NCBI RefSeq assembly: GCF_024166365.1 | Contig: NC_064826.1 | Coordinates: 56,933,001-56,997,000 of the forward strand | Length of the DNA stretch: 64,000 bases | Direction of reading: 5' to 3' | Source of the DNA: Elephas maximus indicus | Lineage: Eukaryota; Chordata; Mammalia; Proboscidea; Elephantidae | In this document: positions 13,335 through 25,700 of the stretch, in pieces | Position numbering within the stretch: position 1 is the stretch's first letter | Layout: every line of letters starts with the position of its first letter | Notes under the pieces: generated by a model | What the model was told of the DNA's origin: nothing | The model's database searches: none | The model's input: the letters and a program-made list of their open reading frames with translations, nothing else | Made by a program: the position numbers and the translations under genes

Positions 13335-13460
13335 GGAATCAGAAAGCCTGGTCTCTAATCTTGACTAACCAGTTCAATGGGTAACCTTGAGCAAATCCCT
13401 TCATTGCCCCCTGTCTCCGTTTACTCATTAAACTAGAGAATTGGAATAGGTTGGTGTTCT
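13335..13460 (+). repeat. MIR SINE
   Basis: 'gggtaaccttgagcaaatcc' followed by 'cattgccccctgtctccg' and 'actcattaaactagagaatt' follows the order of the MIR core. Ancient and diverged. Confidence 0.5.
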
Positions 13461-16396
13461 GCAGCGTATGTTGTATGTCACACAAGTGCTGAAAGTGTTT
13501 CTTGAAAAGTTAAAAGAGGAAGATAATTAAATGAGATGGAAAATGCTATATTCTGCATACTCCCTTGGAAATCCATAACACCTATTGCATGTTAAAGGTT
13601 TTGAGACCTGCTGTATTAAAAAAAACAAAAATTAACTTTGTTATTCACGGCGGTTCTTAAAAGTATTTGACGTCAGTAAAACCAGGTAACATCCCATGGC
13701 ACACACCTCGGAAAATACTGGAATAGCTCTTCCCCCTACATCAACAACACAATGTTTTTTCAGTAGAGAACCAGCTGAGGGGCAGTGGGAACTTAAGGAT
13801 CCCAGGATAATGGCCCAGTACAAAATGCTCTCTCTTGTTGGCCTGCAAATGTCTGAAACACTATCCTTAAAGAATCATTGATTGAATTCTTTAGAGTCCT
13901 CTAAAGCATAAACGTACCTGGAGGGGACAACCTTTTAAAACATTTTCAACTAATCTGTAGTATGGAGTAGAAGAAATTAACTGACAGAAGGATGAAGGGG
14001 AAAAAGGGGAGTGGAATCATGACAGAGGAAAGGGAGCCTGCAAATGACAGAGACAAATGACTATTTCATAATTTTGCCTTGAGTCGATTAGGAAGGATAC
14101 TTCAAAATAGCATCACAGGGTGAGCAATCACATTAGTGCCCTAATTTCTCCAGCAAGGCACAAAATGTAACAGGGCAGCCCTTCCCCAGCAAAGAGGGGG
14201 AAGACTGACAGGCTGAGAGTGCATGCCCAGTGGTGGACTTCATATACACAGAAGCACCTGGCCACTAGAAAACATTTACTGAAAGTGGGAATGCTCCTTC
14301 CAATGGCAGGGTAAATTCAGAGATCTTGAAATTCTAAACTCATACAGTAATGGTGCTCCCACACCCGCATGCAGAAGCAAACATCCTTTGTGTTTGGATG
14401 AGAAAGCAAAGGGGTCATTTCTTTCCTTTGTTCAGCTTTAGAAGCAAAGGGGCTTCCCAGAGCTGGTTCCCAATTATAGGCAATCAAGAACATATTCTGG
14501 GAATGTAAGTGGAATTTTATCAGTTTGAAGGAGACAGCTGGGTGTACACAGGAGGTTACTCACCATAGAACCCTAAAGGATTCATGCAGGTCAGAATGTT
14601 GTTGGCACTAAGATGGTTTTGTATCAGCTTAGACTGGGGAGAGAGATATGGAATGAAGTATGCCCAATAGTATTCAGAGCTGTTATATACTTGGTCCTTG
14701 GGAAATGTGTTTCTCTTGCTCATGGTGATCATTCAGATGTATGAATGTCATTACAATTATGATCAGCCAAGAGGCTTCTGCTAACTAATGATGCCTGAGT
14801 TTGGGTCCTGGAGGAACTGAAGGCATATGGAAATTGATTCTCTCTGCCAAAACCTTTTCAAAAAGTCACTTGTTTAGGTGGTGATGCACGAACTGCTCAA
14901 TTAATAGAATTATTCTTTATTACAAAGTGTTTTCACATTACAAAAAGGAAGCTGGAGTATAAAAAGATCAAGTGAACAGTCTCCCAGAGTCACAGAAAGC
15001 GTAATTTTTCCACAGAGCCACAGCAACAGAAAGCAAGTCCATAATGGCCAGAGTCTGCACCTATCAGTGGCCGAGCCTTTAAAGACACCCAAGGAGAAGG
15101 GAGCAAGCCCCTAGTGAAGTCTGAACATGACTTTATAGAAGAAAAAAACTGAAGCATAATGCCCAAGTTCCCTGTACACTGCAAGTCCAGAAAAACAGTG
15201 TAATATGCCTATACTGTAAGCTCAGGGAGTCCCATAATGACACTGTGGACTAGCCTGGCAACACAAATTAGCAAGCTATTTGGCAACACAGACTGAATTG
15301 ATGGTCTTCCAATCCACAGGCATAAGTATATTATAAACATAAGCCCTCATTGGACAACGCAGGAGGAGCCTGGAGTATTCAGCAAGTTAGGCCTTCTGCT
15401 CCAGGCAGAACGCATCCAGTGCACCCAAATCAGATAGATGTCAATCCATTTTCCCTTTGGAAAGGAATGTCCATAGCATTCCTAAGAACCTCATCCCTTT
15501 CTCTTTCACTCCCTTCCTTGTTGAGGATTGGAGAACAGCGAGTCTCCAGCTGTAGCAGAGAACCCTACATATATTAGAGAATTGATGTTTGCTACTTCTT
15601 CTTTCTTCCATGTTCATATTTCCATTGTTTATCTGTCTCACAAATGCTCTTTTCCAATCCTTGAGTCATTTTCCCTTTGCCTCTAATATTACCCTAGGTT
15701 TTCCCCCAACCAAATATTGCCCACCTTCTTTAACAGCAATGGCCACAAAGACTGGATCTGGAAGGGACCCTGAAGATCATTTATCTAATAGCTTCATATT
15801 TAGGTGAATAAACTAGGACCTTATCTATTACATACCTTAAGGAAATGGGTAACTGATGTCATAGATAAAGTTCCCAAAAGCTGCAATATGGTTCCTCTGG
15901 CCTTTCTGGATTTTTCTGCCTCAGCTCAGTTACAGTATTCATCTGAGAGAGAATTCTGACACTGAAAGCCTTAGCATCTACAAATGCAGTGACTTCTTTA
16001 AAAAGTTAGATGCTTTCCTTTCAGCCCCTCACCTGACAGCATCTTGTTCTCTCAGCATGTATGCAGATTTGTATTCCTCTCAAAAGTCTCACTGCAGGGA
16101 GTTCAAGACATAGACCATGTCCATGGGAGGAAACCTCAGTGGTTCACACAACCAAGCTGTACACGGAGGAGACATCTTCCAGACAGGCTACCCATAAGGG
16201 TTCTCAGAAATGTAACTTGATGAAGACAAAGGAATATTATTAATGGTGACTATTTGTCAAAGGCATAATTGCTGCCATCTAAACAGTGCTTTAAAAACAA
16301 GTATCATTGTATTGCCCCCCCACATGCTTGAACATGATAATAAACTCGATAGCCCAGAAAGAGTCATATACATTTCTATTTATTAACTTCCTGTAA

Positions 16397-16560
16397 AACC
16401 CAAAACCCATTGTACTTAAGTCGATTCCAACTCATAGCCACCCTATAGGACAGAGTAGAACTGCCCTGTAAGGTTTCCAAGGAGCAGCTGGTGGACTCAA
16501 ACTGCCAGCCTTTCGGTTAGCAGCCTGAGCTCTTAACCACTGCACCACGAGAGCTCTAGC
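16397..16560 (-). repeat. AfroSINE
   Basis: Minus-strand copy: antisense tail 'ccaaaacccattgtacttaa', middle 'ggacagagtagaactgccc', then the head 'ttaaccactgcaccacgaga'. Near full length. Confidence 0.92.
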
Positions 16561-16869
16561 TGCCTGTATATTAATTTCAGATGTCAATACTTTAAAACAA
16601 AGCAGACAAAGGGTCTAACATCAATTTATTATACTCCATTTCTCCTTTGTACTTCCTTTTCATTTGCTTAAGTGGAATTCTCTGGAGAACATTCCAAAGT
16701 GTAGAGGACTATATGCTTTTAGCAGAGAGATCCCTACTCATGTGCAAAAAAGTAAAGATGCCTGCCTTACCTGGCATAATTTCAGAGGCTTTGGGAGAGG
16801 GCCCCTTATCAAGTAAATATGACCAACCTGATGGATGATTCTCTCACTCACTGAAGAAAAATTTGGGCT

Positions 16870-17420
16870 CAGACTCAGCTCTAGGCACTGGGCAAGTAGT
16901 AATGAACAACACAGACAAACTCTGCTTTCATAGTGCTTGTATCCTAATGTGGGAGGAGGGCACAAACAGACAAACCAAGAATACATAATATATCAAGCGG
17001 TGATAAGTGATACGGATAAAATAACATGGGGCACAGGCAAATAAGGCATCTAGGAAGGTGAGGGTTACTTTCTATAGGGTCTTCAGTGAAGACCTTGATA
17101 AGGTGATATTTGAGCAGAGACCTGACAGAAATGAAGGGAGTGAACCATGCCAATCTCTCCAGAAAAGACATTTCAGGCAGAGGAATAGCAAATACAAAGG
17201 TCCAGATTTTGAACAACGGCAAAGAGGCCAATGTGGCTAGAATGGAAATGAAGAAGAGCAAAAGTGGGAGGAGATGAGGACAGAGAGGGAGAAGACTATG
17301 TAGGACTTTAGAGACCATTGTTAAGAATTTTTGCTTTCCTGCTGAGAGAAATGGGAAATCACTGGAAGGGTTTCAACAGACGTGTAGCATGATCTGACTT
17401 TTAAAGCCTAATTTTGGCCT
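16870..17420. repeat. Ancient mammalian interspersed repeat (family not assigned)
   Basis: The order 'ctaggcactgggcaagtagt', 'gataagtgatacggataaaa', 'atttgagcagagacctgaca', 'caatgtggctagaatgga', 'tgatctgacttttaaa' recurs widely in mammalian genomes as an old repeat. A weaker relative is at 56105-56530. I recognise the pattern but cannot name the family safely. Any open frame here is likely incidental. Confidence 0.45.
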
Positions 17421-18433
17421 TGTAAGTAGAAAACAACATAGAGAGCAGGCAGAAAGATTGCTTTGGTTGCTGTTGCACAGTTCAGGTGTTGATGGTTTAG
17501 ACCGGGTGGTAGGAGTGGAAGCTAATGAAGTGTTCAGATAAGGTACATAATTCGAAGATGAAGTGAGCAGGATTAGCTCCACTAGAGAAGATGATTAATG
17601 CCTGCCATTATGTTATGAGAGTTTAACATTCTGACTCCAGAATTAACCTCTAAGCAAAGTAGCACACGCAGCTAAGACTAGCTGTTTGAACTTCAGGGTG
17701 AATGAGTTTCTGATCTTTGTCTGAGAACACATTTGGACAGAAGAGAGGAGAAACCAGAAATGTTTGGTAACTAAGAGGAAAAGAGAAGAATACAGAATGT
17801 GTAGAATAGAACACGAAATTATTGAATCCCTTCATTTGCAATTATCCATTGGACATCCACTTTCATACTTCCTGAGGGGAGGAGAGAGAGGAAGAACATT
17901 AGAAAGATGGCATACAGTGGTAAAAATGTAGTAAGGCATGTAGCTGAAATTTAGTAAAATGTAGTAAAGCACATAGTGAAATTTTTGCTAGGGTAATTAC
18001 ATTATACCATGGGTTATAAAAAAGGTACGTGATGTATTTTCATTTCTATTTCCACAGCTTTTGTCTCACAAGAAATGAATCACAGAATGAAGAAGTTTTT
18101 GCTTTTATACTGTCCTTACTCCATATTTGGGAACAAAATCCTGGGCTTACAGATTTTATTCTACATTATAATGAATATAATTTTATCTCAAATCTACTAT
18201 TAACAGTTTGAGACCATTACTTGGGCCATAAAGGGAAAACACCCTCCTGAGAAAATAGTCCATATTTCTTAATAATGGAGTCTGTGTTTTCCACATGAAA
18301 TCTCTGACATCCCAGGCTATCAAACCAGTGGCTAGTAATGTCATCATCTGCTCGGTTGACATAGTAATCACCAGATGAACTTCTGGAATGGGACCAAGGG
18401 GCTCTAGCACAAGTAAAATAAGGTAAAGAGTAA

Positions 18434-18567
18434 TAAAATGGGTTCGGAAAGACAAGGCAGTGGACAGCTAGTGGAAACTGGATTCCAGACATTAAAACAT
18501 TAAAATGGGTTCGGAAAGACAAGGCAGTGGACAGCTAGTGGAAACTGGATTCCAGACATTAAAACAT
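18434..18567. repeat. Exact 67-bp tandem duplication
   Basis: Bases 18434-18500 and 18501-18567 are identical over all 67 positions and directly adjacent. Each unit starts 'taaaatgggttcgg' and ends 'attaaaacat'. It lies in the last GRM3 intron and has no known element signature. Confidence 0.97.
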
Positions 18568-21071
18568 TTAAATAAGCAAACATCCTGGGAAAAATTATTT
18601 GGGGTCACCAAGAGCAAGGAAATGAAACAGATTGGGGCAAACTGGAATGTCTGTTCTGTTTAAATGTTTATTTTTTTCCCTGAGTCTGATGTATTACACA
18701 GTTATAGTAACACACTGATTCTCAGGAACCAAGTTTCAGCCACTAAACTGAATAACAGACTTGGCATCCATAAGAATCTATTAAATGAATATGCTTAGCA
18801 TTGATTGACAGCCCGTCACCTGAAAATATAGGGTCATTTTCTCCAAAACTTGGCCAGCCTATGCATTACTGGCGGAAGAGAAGTAGATTTCACAGAGCAA
18901 GACAAAGCTGCCACTTGGCCGCATTGATCTCCAATGCTTTGCCAAGCTTGTGAAGCAAAATATGCCTTTTGATGGGTGTGAATTGCCCTTTTGTGATCAA
19001 TGGTGGAACTATTAGGTCTTTTTCAGCTAGCTTCAAGTTTTCACTTTGAATGAAAAAAAAAAAAAAAACACCACCTTAGCCTAGAGTAAACTAACAGATG
19101 CTACTCACCCCAAGTTTCGGGAAAGCCAAAAATAAGCCTGCATGCCTCTTATTTCTGGCAGCAAGGGTGATTATAGGAATCTTCATAACCGCACTTAAGA
19201 AAATGGGCTAAAGTTACCCCATTAAAACTCTCATGAGAATTTCAGCAAATAATAACAAAAGCTCATCACATCCACACACAAAAATGATAGTTCTTTGCTC
19301 TTCCACATATTTTACTACCCTGGGGAATAACAGATGGGCTACTATGGGAGGCATATGTGAAATATTTATGAAAGGCAAAGTAACTGAGATAGTAAACTCA
19401 TAAAACAATAATTTCCTTTACTATGTGTGCAAAAATGAGAGTAATTTTTACATAATAAAGTATATTGGCAAAAGCTACAGATGAAACAGTAAAAAAGAAG
19501 CATAAAAATACAAGTTACAGTCCCCCCAACACATTAAAAAGTGTTTAGGGAAAAACTAGCTGCAGAAAAAGTCTTATGTGTTTGGTGGTGTCATTCCTTA
19601 TAGAAAGACCTTGAATTTGTATTATTTTCCTCCCAAAGAATGTAGATACTCTGACATAGGACATTCCCTGTAATGAAGTAGCACAATGACTCAAAATTAT
19701 TCTGTAAACTTCCATAATGATGTCCATGGGATGCTGTAAGTAAAAGACTGTTTTAAAATAGAACTTGAAGGTTTCCCATGCAGTCCCTATGCTTTTTACC
19801 TACCTAGTCCAAACACATCCAATCTTTAAGAAATTAGAATGCAATGAACAGGCAGGCTGTAAAAGCACACTTGAGAGAACAGCATTCCACCAAGTTCCAC
19901 AATAGCCTGGGAACACCAGAGTAGGTTTTGATACAATCTTAAGGAATGCAGATAGAGAGGGTATTAGACTAGTGCAAGGTAGAGAGAGAGGGGCCTTAAC
20001 ATACCAGTTCTTCTAGACTTACCTCCATGCCACATCATTCTTCAGTCTCTGAAAATGAAAAACCTGCACAGACATAATAAAACTTGATCCTGGAGAAGAT
20101 AAATTAGTCAAAATGTCAAAGGCAGTAAGTACGCCTGTCATATGGAGCTCGCAACCTTAGCCAAGTTCTCTCTGCAGAGGTAGATAATGGTCATTGCCAC
20201 AAGGTGGCTTGAGACGCAGAAAGTCCACCTGCCCCAGAACAAAGCTGCCCACGAGCCTTACAATTTCTGGCGTTTCTTCAGGTTAAAAAAATTGTTTCCT
20301 TCTTGAAACTTCCCCTGGTTCCCACTTTGCTTGAAATGCAAACATTTATACACCTAGGTACTTGTCTGTACCTAGACTTTTCATAAAAACAAAACCTTAG
20401 AAACAACAATAGCTAAGAATTATACCTGGGAAAACTAAATGTCAGAAAAAAGAAATGTACATACTCATATTAAACTTACACCACGACCCTATTATCGGTA
20501 TTGTCGTTGACAAGAGGATCATCCCTTCAAATGTCCTCTTTTCTGAGAACTGTCATGAAATTAAAGCACTCAGCCCCAGCCCTCCCTAATGTTTTCACTA
20601 AGGTTATCCACTTGAACAATGAAAATATATCAGTGCGTTTTCCAATGCAGTGGAATTCACAGATGACTCATAGGGTTATCTAAAAGTCATCTCTGACCAG
20701 AATATTCATTAATGTATTGAAAATAGTCATTAAGGTAACAATCTATAAGAAGATGACAGTGAGCTTTCAATTTTACAAGTCGTATTTTAACCAGTTTCTA
20801 GATTACCAAAGCTAATTTTAAAGCCACAAGTCACTTTTTTCAACAATGAAGACACTTAGACTTTTAGTTGAGGTGTGTTCCAGGATGCAAACTAATTTTT
20901 AGCAGAACACGTTTAGAAAGTTTACCTACTACATCATTAAATCATTTGGCATTTTCCAAAGCCAAGTTAAAATGATTTTTTTAATTAATTTTAACTAGCT
21001 TCTGAGATTATCCATGCCATTACCCATGTGGCCCACAAAACTGAGTTTTCTGTCCCGCTTGTGTTTTCCAG

Positions 21072-21145
21072 CCTCTGCAAGCACGTATGTCCCAACGGTG
21101 TGCAACGGGCGGGAAGTCCTTGACTCCACCACCTCATCTCTGTGA
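21072..21145 (+). CDS. GRM3: GRM3 terminal coding exon
   Basis: Acceptor AG at 21070-21071. The first two bases complete the serine codon begun at 12907. It encodes SASTYVPTVCNGREVLDSTT-SSL and stops at TGA 21143-21145. The terminal S-S-L fits a class I PDZ ligand (S/T-x-hydrophobic), as known for group II mGlu receptors. The whole tail agrees with the conserved GRM3 C-terminus. A second frame, used if the large exon is skipped, is discussed in the findings. Confidence 0.96.
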
Positions 21146-21620
21146 TTGTGAATTGCAGTTCAGTTATCGTGTTTTTAGACTGTTAGACAGAAGTGCTCAC
21201 GTGCAGCTCCAGAATATGGAAACAGAGCAAAAGAACCCTAGTACCTTTTTTTAGAAACAGTACAATAAATTATTTTTGAGGACTGTACAGTAAATAGTGA
21301 TGTGCTAGAACTTTTTAGGCTGATTTTAGTGACCCTATTATTAACAATTCCCAAGAACATGGAAATAACCATTGTTTACAGAGCTGAGCAGTGCTGACAG
21401 GGTCTGACAGGGTCAGTCTACTAAAAAACATGGTGGCAATATTAGGTAACTTTTTTTCCTATGAAGTTTTTTGTAGGTCCTTGTAACTAATTTAGGATGA
21501 GTTTCTATGTTGTACATTAAAGTTACTTTCTGTGTAACAGATTGTTTTTTCTCAGCACAAAATAAAATGCATCTGTATTAATGAAAAGTTATTGACAATA
21601 AAACCTTCAAGGTTTTCCAG
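21146..21620 (+). other. GRM3: GRM3 3'UTR
   Basis: Non-coding sequence after the stop. AATAAA hexamers occur at 21264, 21561 and 21597. The last, followed by a GT/T-rich stretch (about 21630-21650), is the likeliest cleavage signal. The end at about 21620 is inferred. An L1 insertion begins about 80 bases further on. Confidence 0.65.
21597..21602 (+). terminator. GRM3: Probable GRM3 polyadenylation signal
   Basis: Canonical AATAAA, 452 bases after the GRM3 stop codon, with a downstream 'ggtttgttctttttg' element. A second AATAAA lies 36 bases earlier, so either could be used. Confidence 0.6.
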
Positions 21621-22631
21621 CACGGCGGATAATGGTTTGTTCTTTTTGAATCGCTGAAGGTAATTCGGGTATATTGATTTCAAATCGCTTTTACTTTTTT
21701 TTTTTTTTTTTTTTATAATAACTTTTATTAAGCTTCAAGTGAACGTTTACAAATCCAATCAGTCTGTCACATATAAGTTTACATACATCTCACTCCCTAC
21801 TCCCACTTACTCTCCCCGTCTTGAGTCAGCCCTTTCAGTCTCTCCTTTCTTGACAATTTTGCCGGCTTCCCTCTCTCTCTATCCTCCCATCCCCCCTCCA
21901 GACAAGAGTTGCCAACACAATCTCAAGTGTACACCTGATATAATTAGCTCACTCTTCATCAGCGTCTCTCTCCCACCCGCTGACCAGTCCCTTTCATGTC
22001 TGATGAGTTGTCTTCAGGGATGGTTCCTGTCCTGTGTCAACAGAAGGTCTGGAGAGCATGACCGCCGGGATTCCTCCAGTCTCAGTCAGACCATTAAGTT
22101 TGGTCTTCTTATGAGAATTTGGGGTCTGCATCCCACTGCTCTCCTGCTCCCTCAGGGGTCCTCTGCTGAGCTCCCTGTCAGGGCAGTCATCGATTGTGGC
22201 CGGGCACCAACTAGTTCTTCTGGTCTCAGGATGATGTAGGTCTCTGGTTCATGTGGCCCTTTCTGTCTCTTGGGCTCTTAGTTGTCATGTGGGCTTGGTG
22301 TTCTTCATTTTCCTTTGCTCCAGGTGGGTTGAGACCAATTGCTGCATCTTAGATGGCTGCTTGTTAGCATTTAAGACCCCAGACGCCACATTTCAAAGTG
22401 GGATGCAGAATGATTTCATAATAGAATTATTTTGCCAATTGACTTAGAAGTCCCCGCAAACCATGTTCCCCAGACCCCCGCGCTTGCTCCGCTGAGCTTT
22501 GAAGCATTCATTTTATCCCGGAAACTTCTTTGCTTTTGGTCCAGTCCAATTGAGCTGACCTTCCATGTATTGAGTGTTGTCTTTCCCTTCACCTAAAGCA
22601 GTTCTTATCTACTGATTAATCAATAAAAAAA

Positions 22632-22660
22632 CCCTCTCCCACCCTCCCTCCCTCCCCCCC
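22632..22660 (-). other. G-rich tract in the L1 3'UTR (G-quadruplex-like)
   Basis: On the L1 sense strand this is a run of at least five G3+ blocks separated by single A or T bases, fitting the usual G-quadruplex pattern. A G-rich polypurine tract in the 3'UTR is a known property of mammalian L1. The truncated copy at 44143-45474 keeps an equivalent tract near 45080. Confidence 0.7.
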
Positions 22661-22711
22661 TCGTAACCACAAAAGTATGTGTTCTTCTCAGGTTTACTAT
22701 TTCTCAAGATC

Positions 22712-25700
22712 TTATAATAGTGGTCTTATACAGTATTTGTCCTTTTGCCTCTGACTCATTTCGCTCAGCATAATGCCTTCCAGGTTCCTCCATGTTATGA
22801 AATGTTTCAGAGATTCGTCACTGTTCTTTATCGATGCGTAGTATTCCATTGTGTGAATATACCACAATTTATTTACCCATTCATCCGTTGATGGACACCT
22901 TGGTTGCTTCCAACTTTTTGCTATTGTAAACAGAGCTGCAATAAACATGGGTGTGCATATATCTGTTTGTATGAAGGCTCTTGTATCTCTAGGGTATATT
23001 CCGAGGAGTGGGATTTCTGGGTTGTATGGTAGTTCTATTTCTAACTGTTTAAGATAACGCCAGATAGATTTCCAAAGTGGTTGTACCATTTTACATTCCC
23101 ACCAGCAGTGTATGAGAGTTCCAATCTCTCCGCAGCCTCTCCAACATTTATTATTTTGTGTTTTTTGGATTAATGCCAGCCTTGCTGGTGTGAGATGGAA
23201 TCTCATCGTAGTTTTAATTTGCATTTCTCTAATGGCTAATGATCGAGAGCATTTTCTCATGTATCTGTTGGCTGCCTGAATATCTTCTTTAGAGAAATGT
23301 GTGTTCATATCCTTTGCCCACTTCTTGATTGGGTTGTTTGTCTTTTTGTGGTTGAGTTTTGACAGAATCATGTAGATTTTAGAGATCAGGCGCTGGTCGG
23401 AGATGTCATAGCTGAAAATTCTTTCCCAATCTGTAGGTGGTCTTTTTACTCTTTTGGTGAAGTCTTTAGATGAGCATAGGTGTTTGATTTTTAGGAGCTC
23501 CCAGTTATCGGGTTTCTCTTCATCATTTTTGGTAATGTTTTGTATTCTGTTTATACCTTGTATTAGGGCTCCTAGGGTTGTCCCAATTTTTTCTTCCATG
23601 ATCTTTATCGTTTTAGTCTTTATGTTTAGGTCTTTGATCCACTTGGAGTTAGTTTTTGTGCATGGTGTGAGGTATGGGTCCTGTTTCATTTTTTTGCAAA
23701 TGGATATCCAGTTATGCCAGCACCATTTGTTAAAAAGGCTGTCTTTTCCCCAGTTAATTGACACTGGTCCTTTGTCAAATATCAGCTGCTCATACGTGGA
23801 TGGATCTATGTCTGGGTTCTCAATTCTGTTCCATTGGTCTATGTGTCTGTTGTTGTACCAATACCAGGCTGTTTTGACTACTGTGGCTGTATAATAGGTT
23901 CTGAAGTCAGGTAAGGTGAGGCCTCCCACTTTCTTCTTCTTTTTCAGTAGTGCTTTGCTTATCCGGGGCTTTTTTCCCTTCCATATGAAATTGGTGATTT
24001 GTTTCTCTATCCCCTTAAAATATGACATTGGAATTTGGATCGGAAGTGCGTTAAATGTATAGATGGCTTTTGGTAGAATAGACATTTTTACTATGTTAAG
24101 TCTTCCTATCCATGAGCAAGGTATGTTTTTCCACTTAAGTATGTCCTTTTGAATTTCTTGTAGTAGAGCTTTGTAGTTTTCTTTGTATAGGTCTTTTACA
24201 TCCTTGGTAAGATTTATTCCTAAGTATCTTATCTTCTTGGGGGCTACCGTGAATGGTATTGATTTGGTTATTTCCTCTTCGGTGTTCTTTTTGTTGATGT
24301 AGAGGAATCCAAGTGATTTTTGTATGTTTATTTTATAACCTGAGACTCTGCCAAACTCTTCTATTAGTTTCAGTAGTTTTCTGGAGGATTCCTTAGGGTT
24401 TTCTGTGTATATAATCATGTCATCTGCAAATAGTGATAACTTTACTTCTTCCTTGCCAATCCGGATACCTTTTATTTCTTTGTCTAGCCTGATTGCCCTG
24501 GCTAAGACTTCCAACACGATGTTGAATAAGAGCGGTGATAAAGGGCATCCTTGTCTGGTTCCCGTTCTCAAGGGAAATGCTTTCAGGTTCTCTCCATTTA
24601 GAGTGATATTGGCTGTTGGCTTTGCATAGATGCCCTTTATTATGTTGAGGAATTTTCCTTCAATTCCTATTTTGGTAAGAGTTTTTAGCATAAATGGGTG
24701 TTGGACTTTGTCAAATGCCTTTTCTGCATCAATTGATAAGATCATGTGGTTTTTGTCTTTTGTTTTATTTATGTGATGGATTACATTAATGGTTTTTCTG
24801 ATATTAAACCAGCCTTGCATACCTGGTATAAATCCCACTTGATCAGGGTGAATTATTTTTTTGATGTGTTGTTGGATTCTATTGGCTAGAATTTTGTTGA
24901 GGATTTTTGCATCAATGTTCATGAGGGATATAGGTCTATAATTTTCTTTTTTTGTAATGTCTTTACCTGGTTTTGGTATCAGGGAGATGGTGGCTTCATA
25001 GAATGAGTTGGGTAGTATTCCGTCATTTTCTATGCTTTGGAATACCTTTAGTAGTAGTGGTGTTAACTCTTCTCTGAAAATTTGGTAGAACTCTGCAGTG
25101 AAGCCGTCCGGGCCAGGACTTTTTTTTGTTGGGAGTTTTTTGATTACCGTTTCAATCTCTTTTTTTGTTATGGGTCTATTTAGTTGTTCTGCTTCTGAAT
25201 GTGTTAGTTTAGGTAGGTAGTGTTTTTCAAGGAATTCATCCATTTCTTCTAGGTTTTCAAATTTGTTAGAGTACAATTTTTCATAATAATCTGAAATGAT
25301 TCTTTTAATTTCATTTGGTTCTGTTGTGATGTGGTCCTTCTCATTTCTTATTCGGGTTATTTGTTTCCTTTCCTGTATTTCTTTAGTCAGTCTAGCCAAT
25401 GGTTTATCAATTTTGTTAATTTTTTCAAAGAACCAGCTTTTGGCTTTGTTAATTCTTTCAATTGTTTTTCTGTTCTCTAATTCATTTAGTTCAGCTCTAA
25501 TTTTTATTATTTGTTTTCTTCTGGTGCCTGATGGATTCTTTTGTTGCTCACTTTCTATTTGTTCAAGTTGTAGGGACAGTTCTCTGATTTTGGCTCTTTC
25601 TTCTTTTTGTATGTGTGCATTTATTGATATAAATTGACCTCTGAGCACTGCTTTTGCTGTGTCCCAGAGGTTTTGATAGGAAGTATTTTCATTCTCGTTG

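Larger units (their letters stand above)
12908..21071 (+). other. GRM3: GRM3 last intron
   Basis: Bounded by GTAAGT and a GTGTTTTCCAG acceptor. Contains AfroSINEs at 13.1 and 16.4 kb, a MIR at 13.3 kb, an ancient mammalian repeat around 16.9-17.4 kb and an exact 67-bp tandem duplication at 18.4 kb. 13.5-16.3 kb and 18.6-21.0 kb are otherwise unique-looking AT-rich sequence. A possible MIR-like scrap lies at 15735-15830. No other exon was recognised. Confidence 0.9.

Noticed and set aside
18183..18522. Two overlapping minus-strand frames over the 67-bp duplication
   Set aside because: The second frame exists only because the duplication repeats the same bases; no domain, and it lies in an intron.
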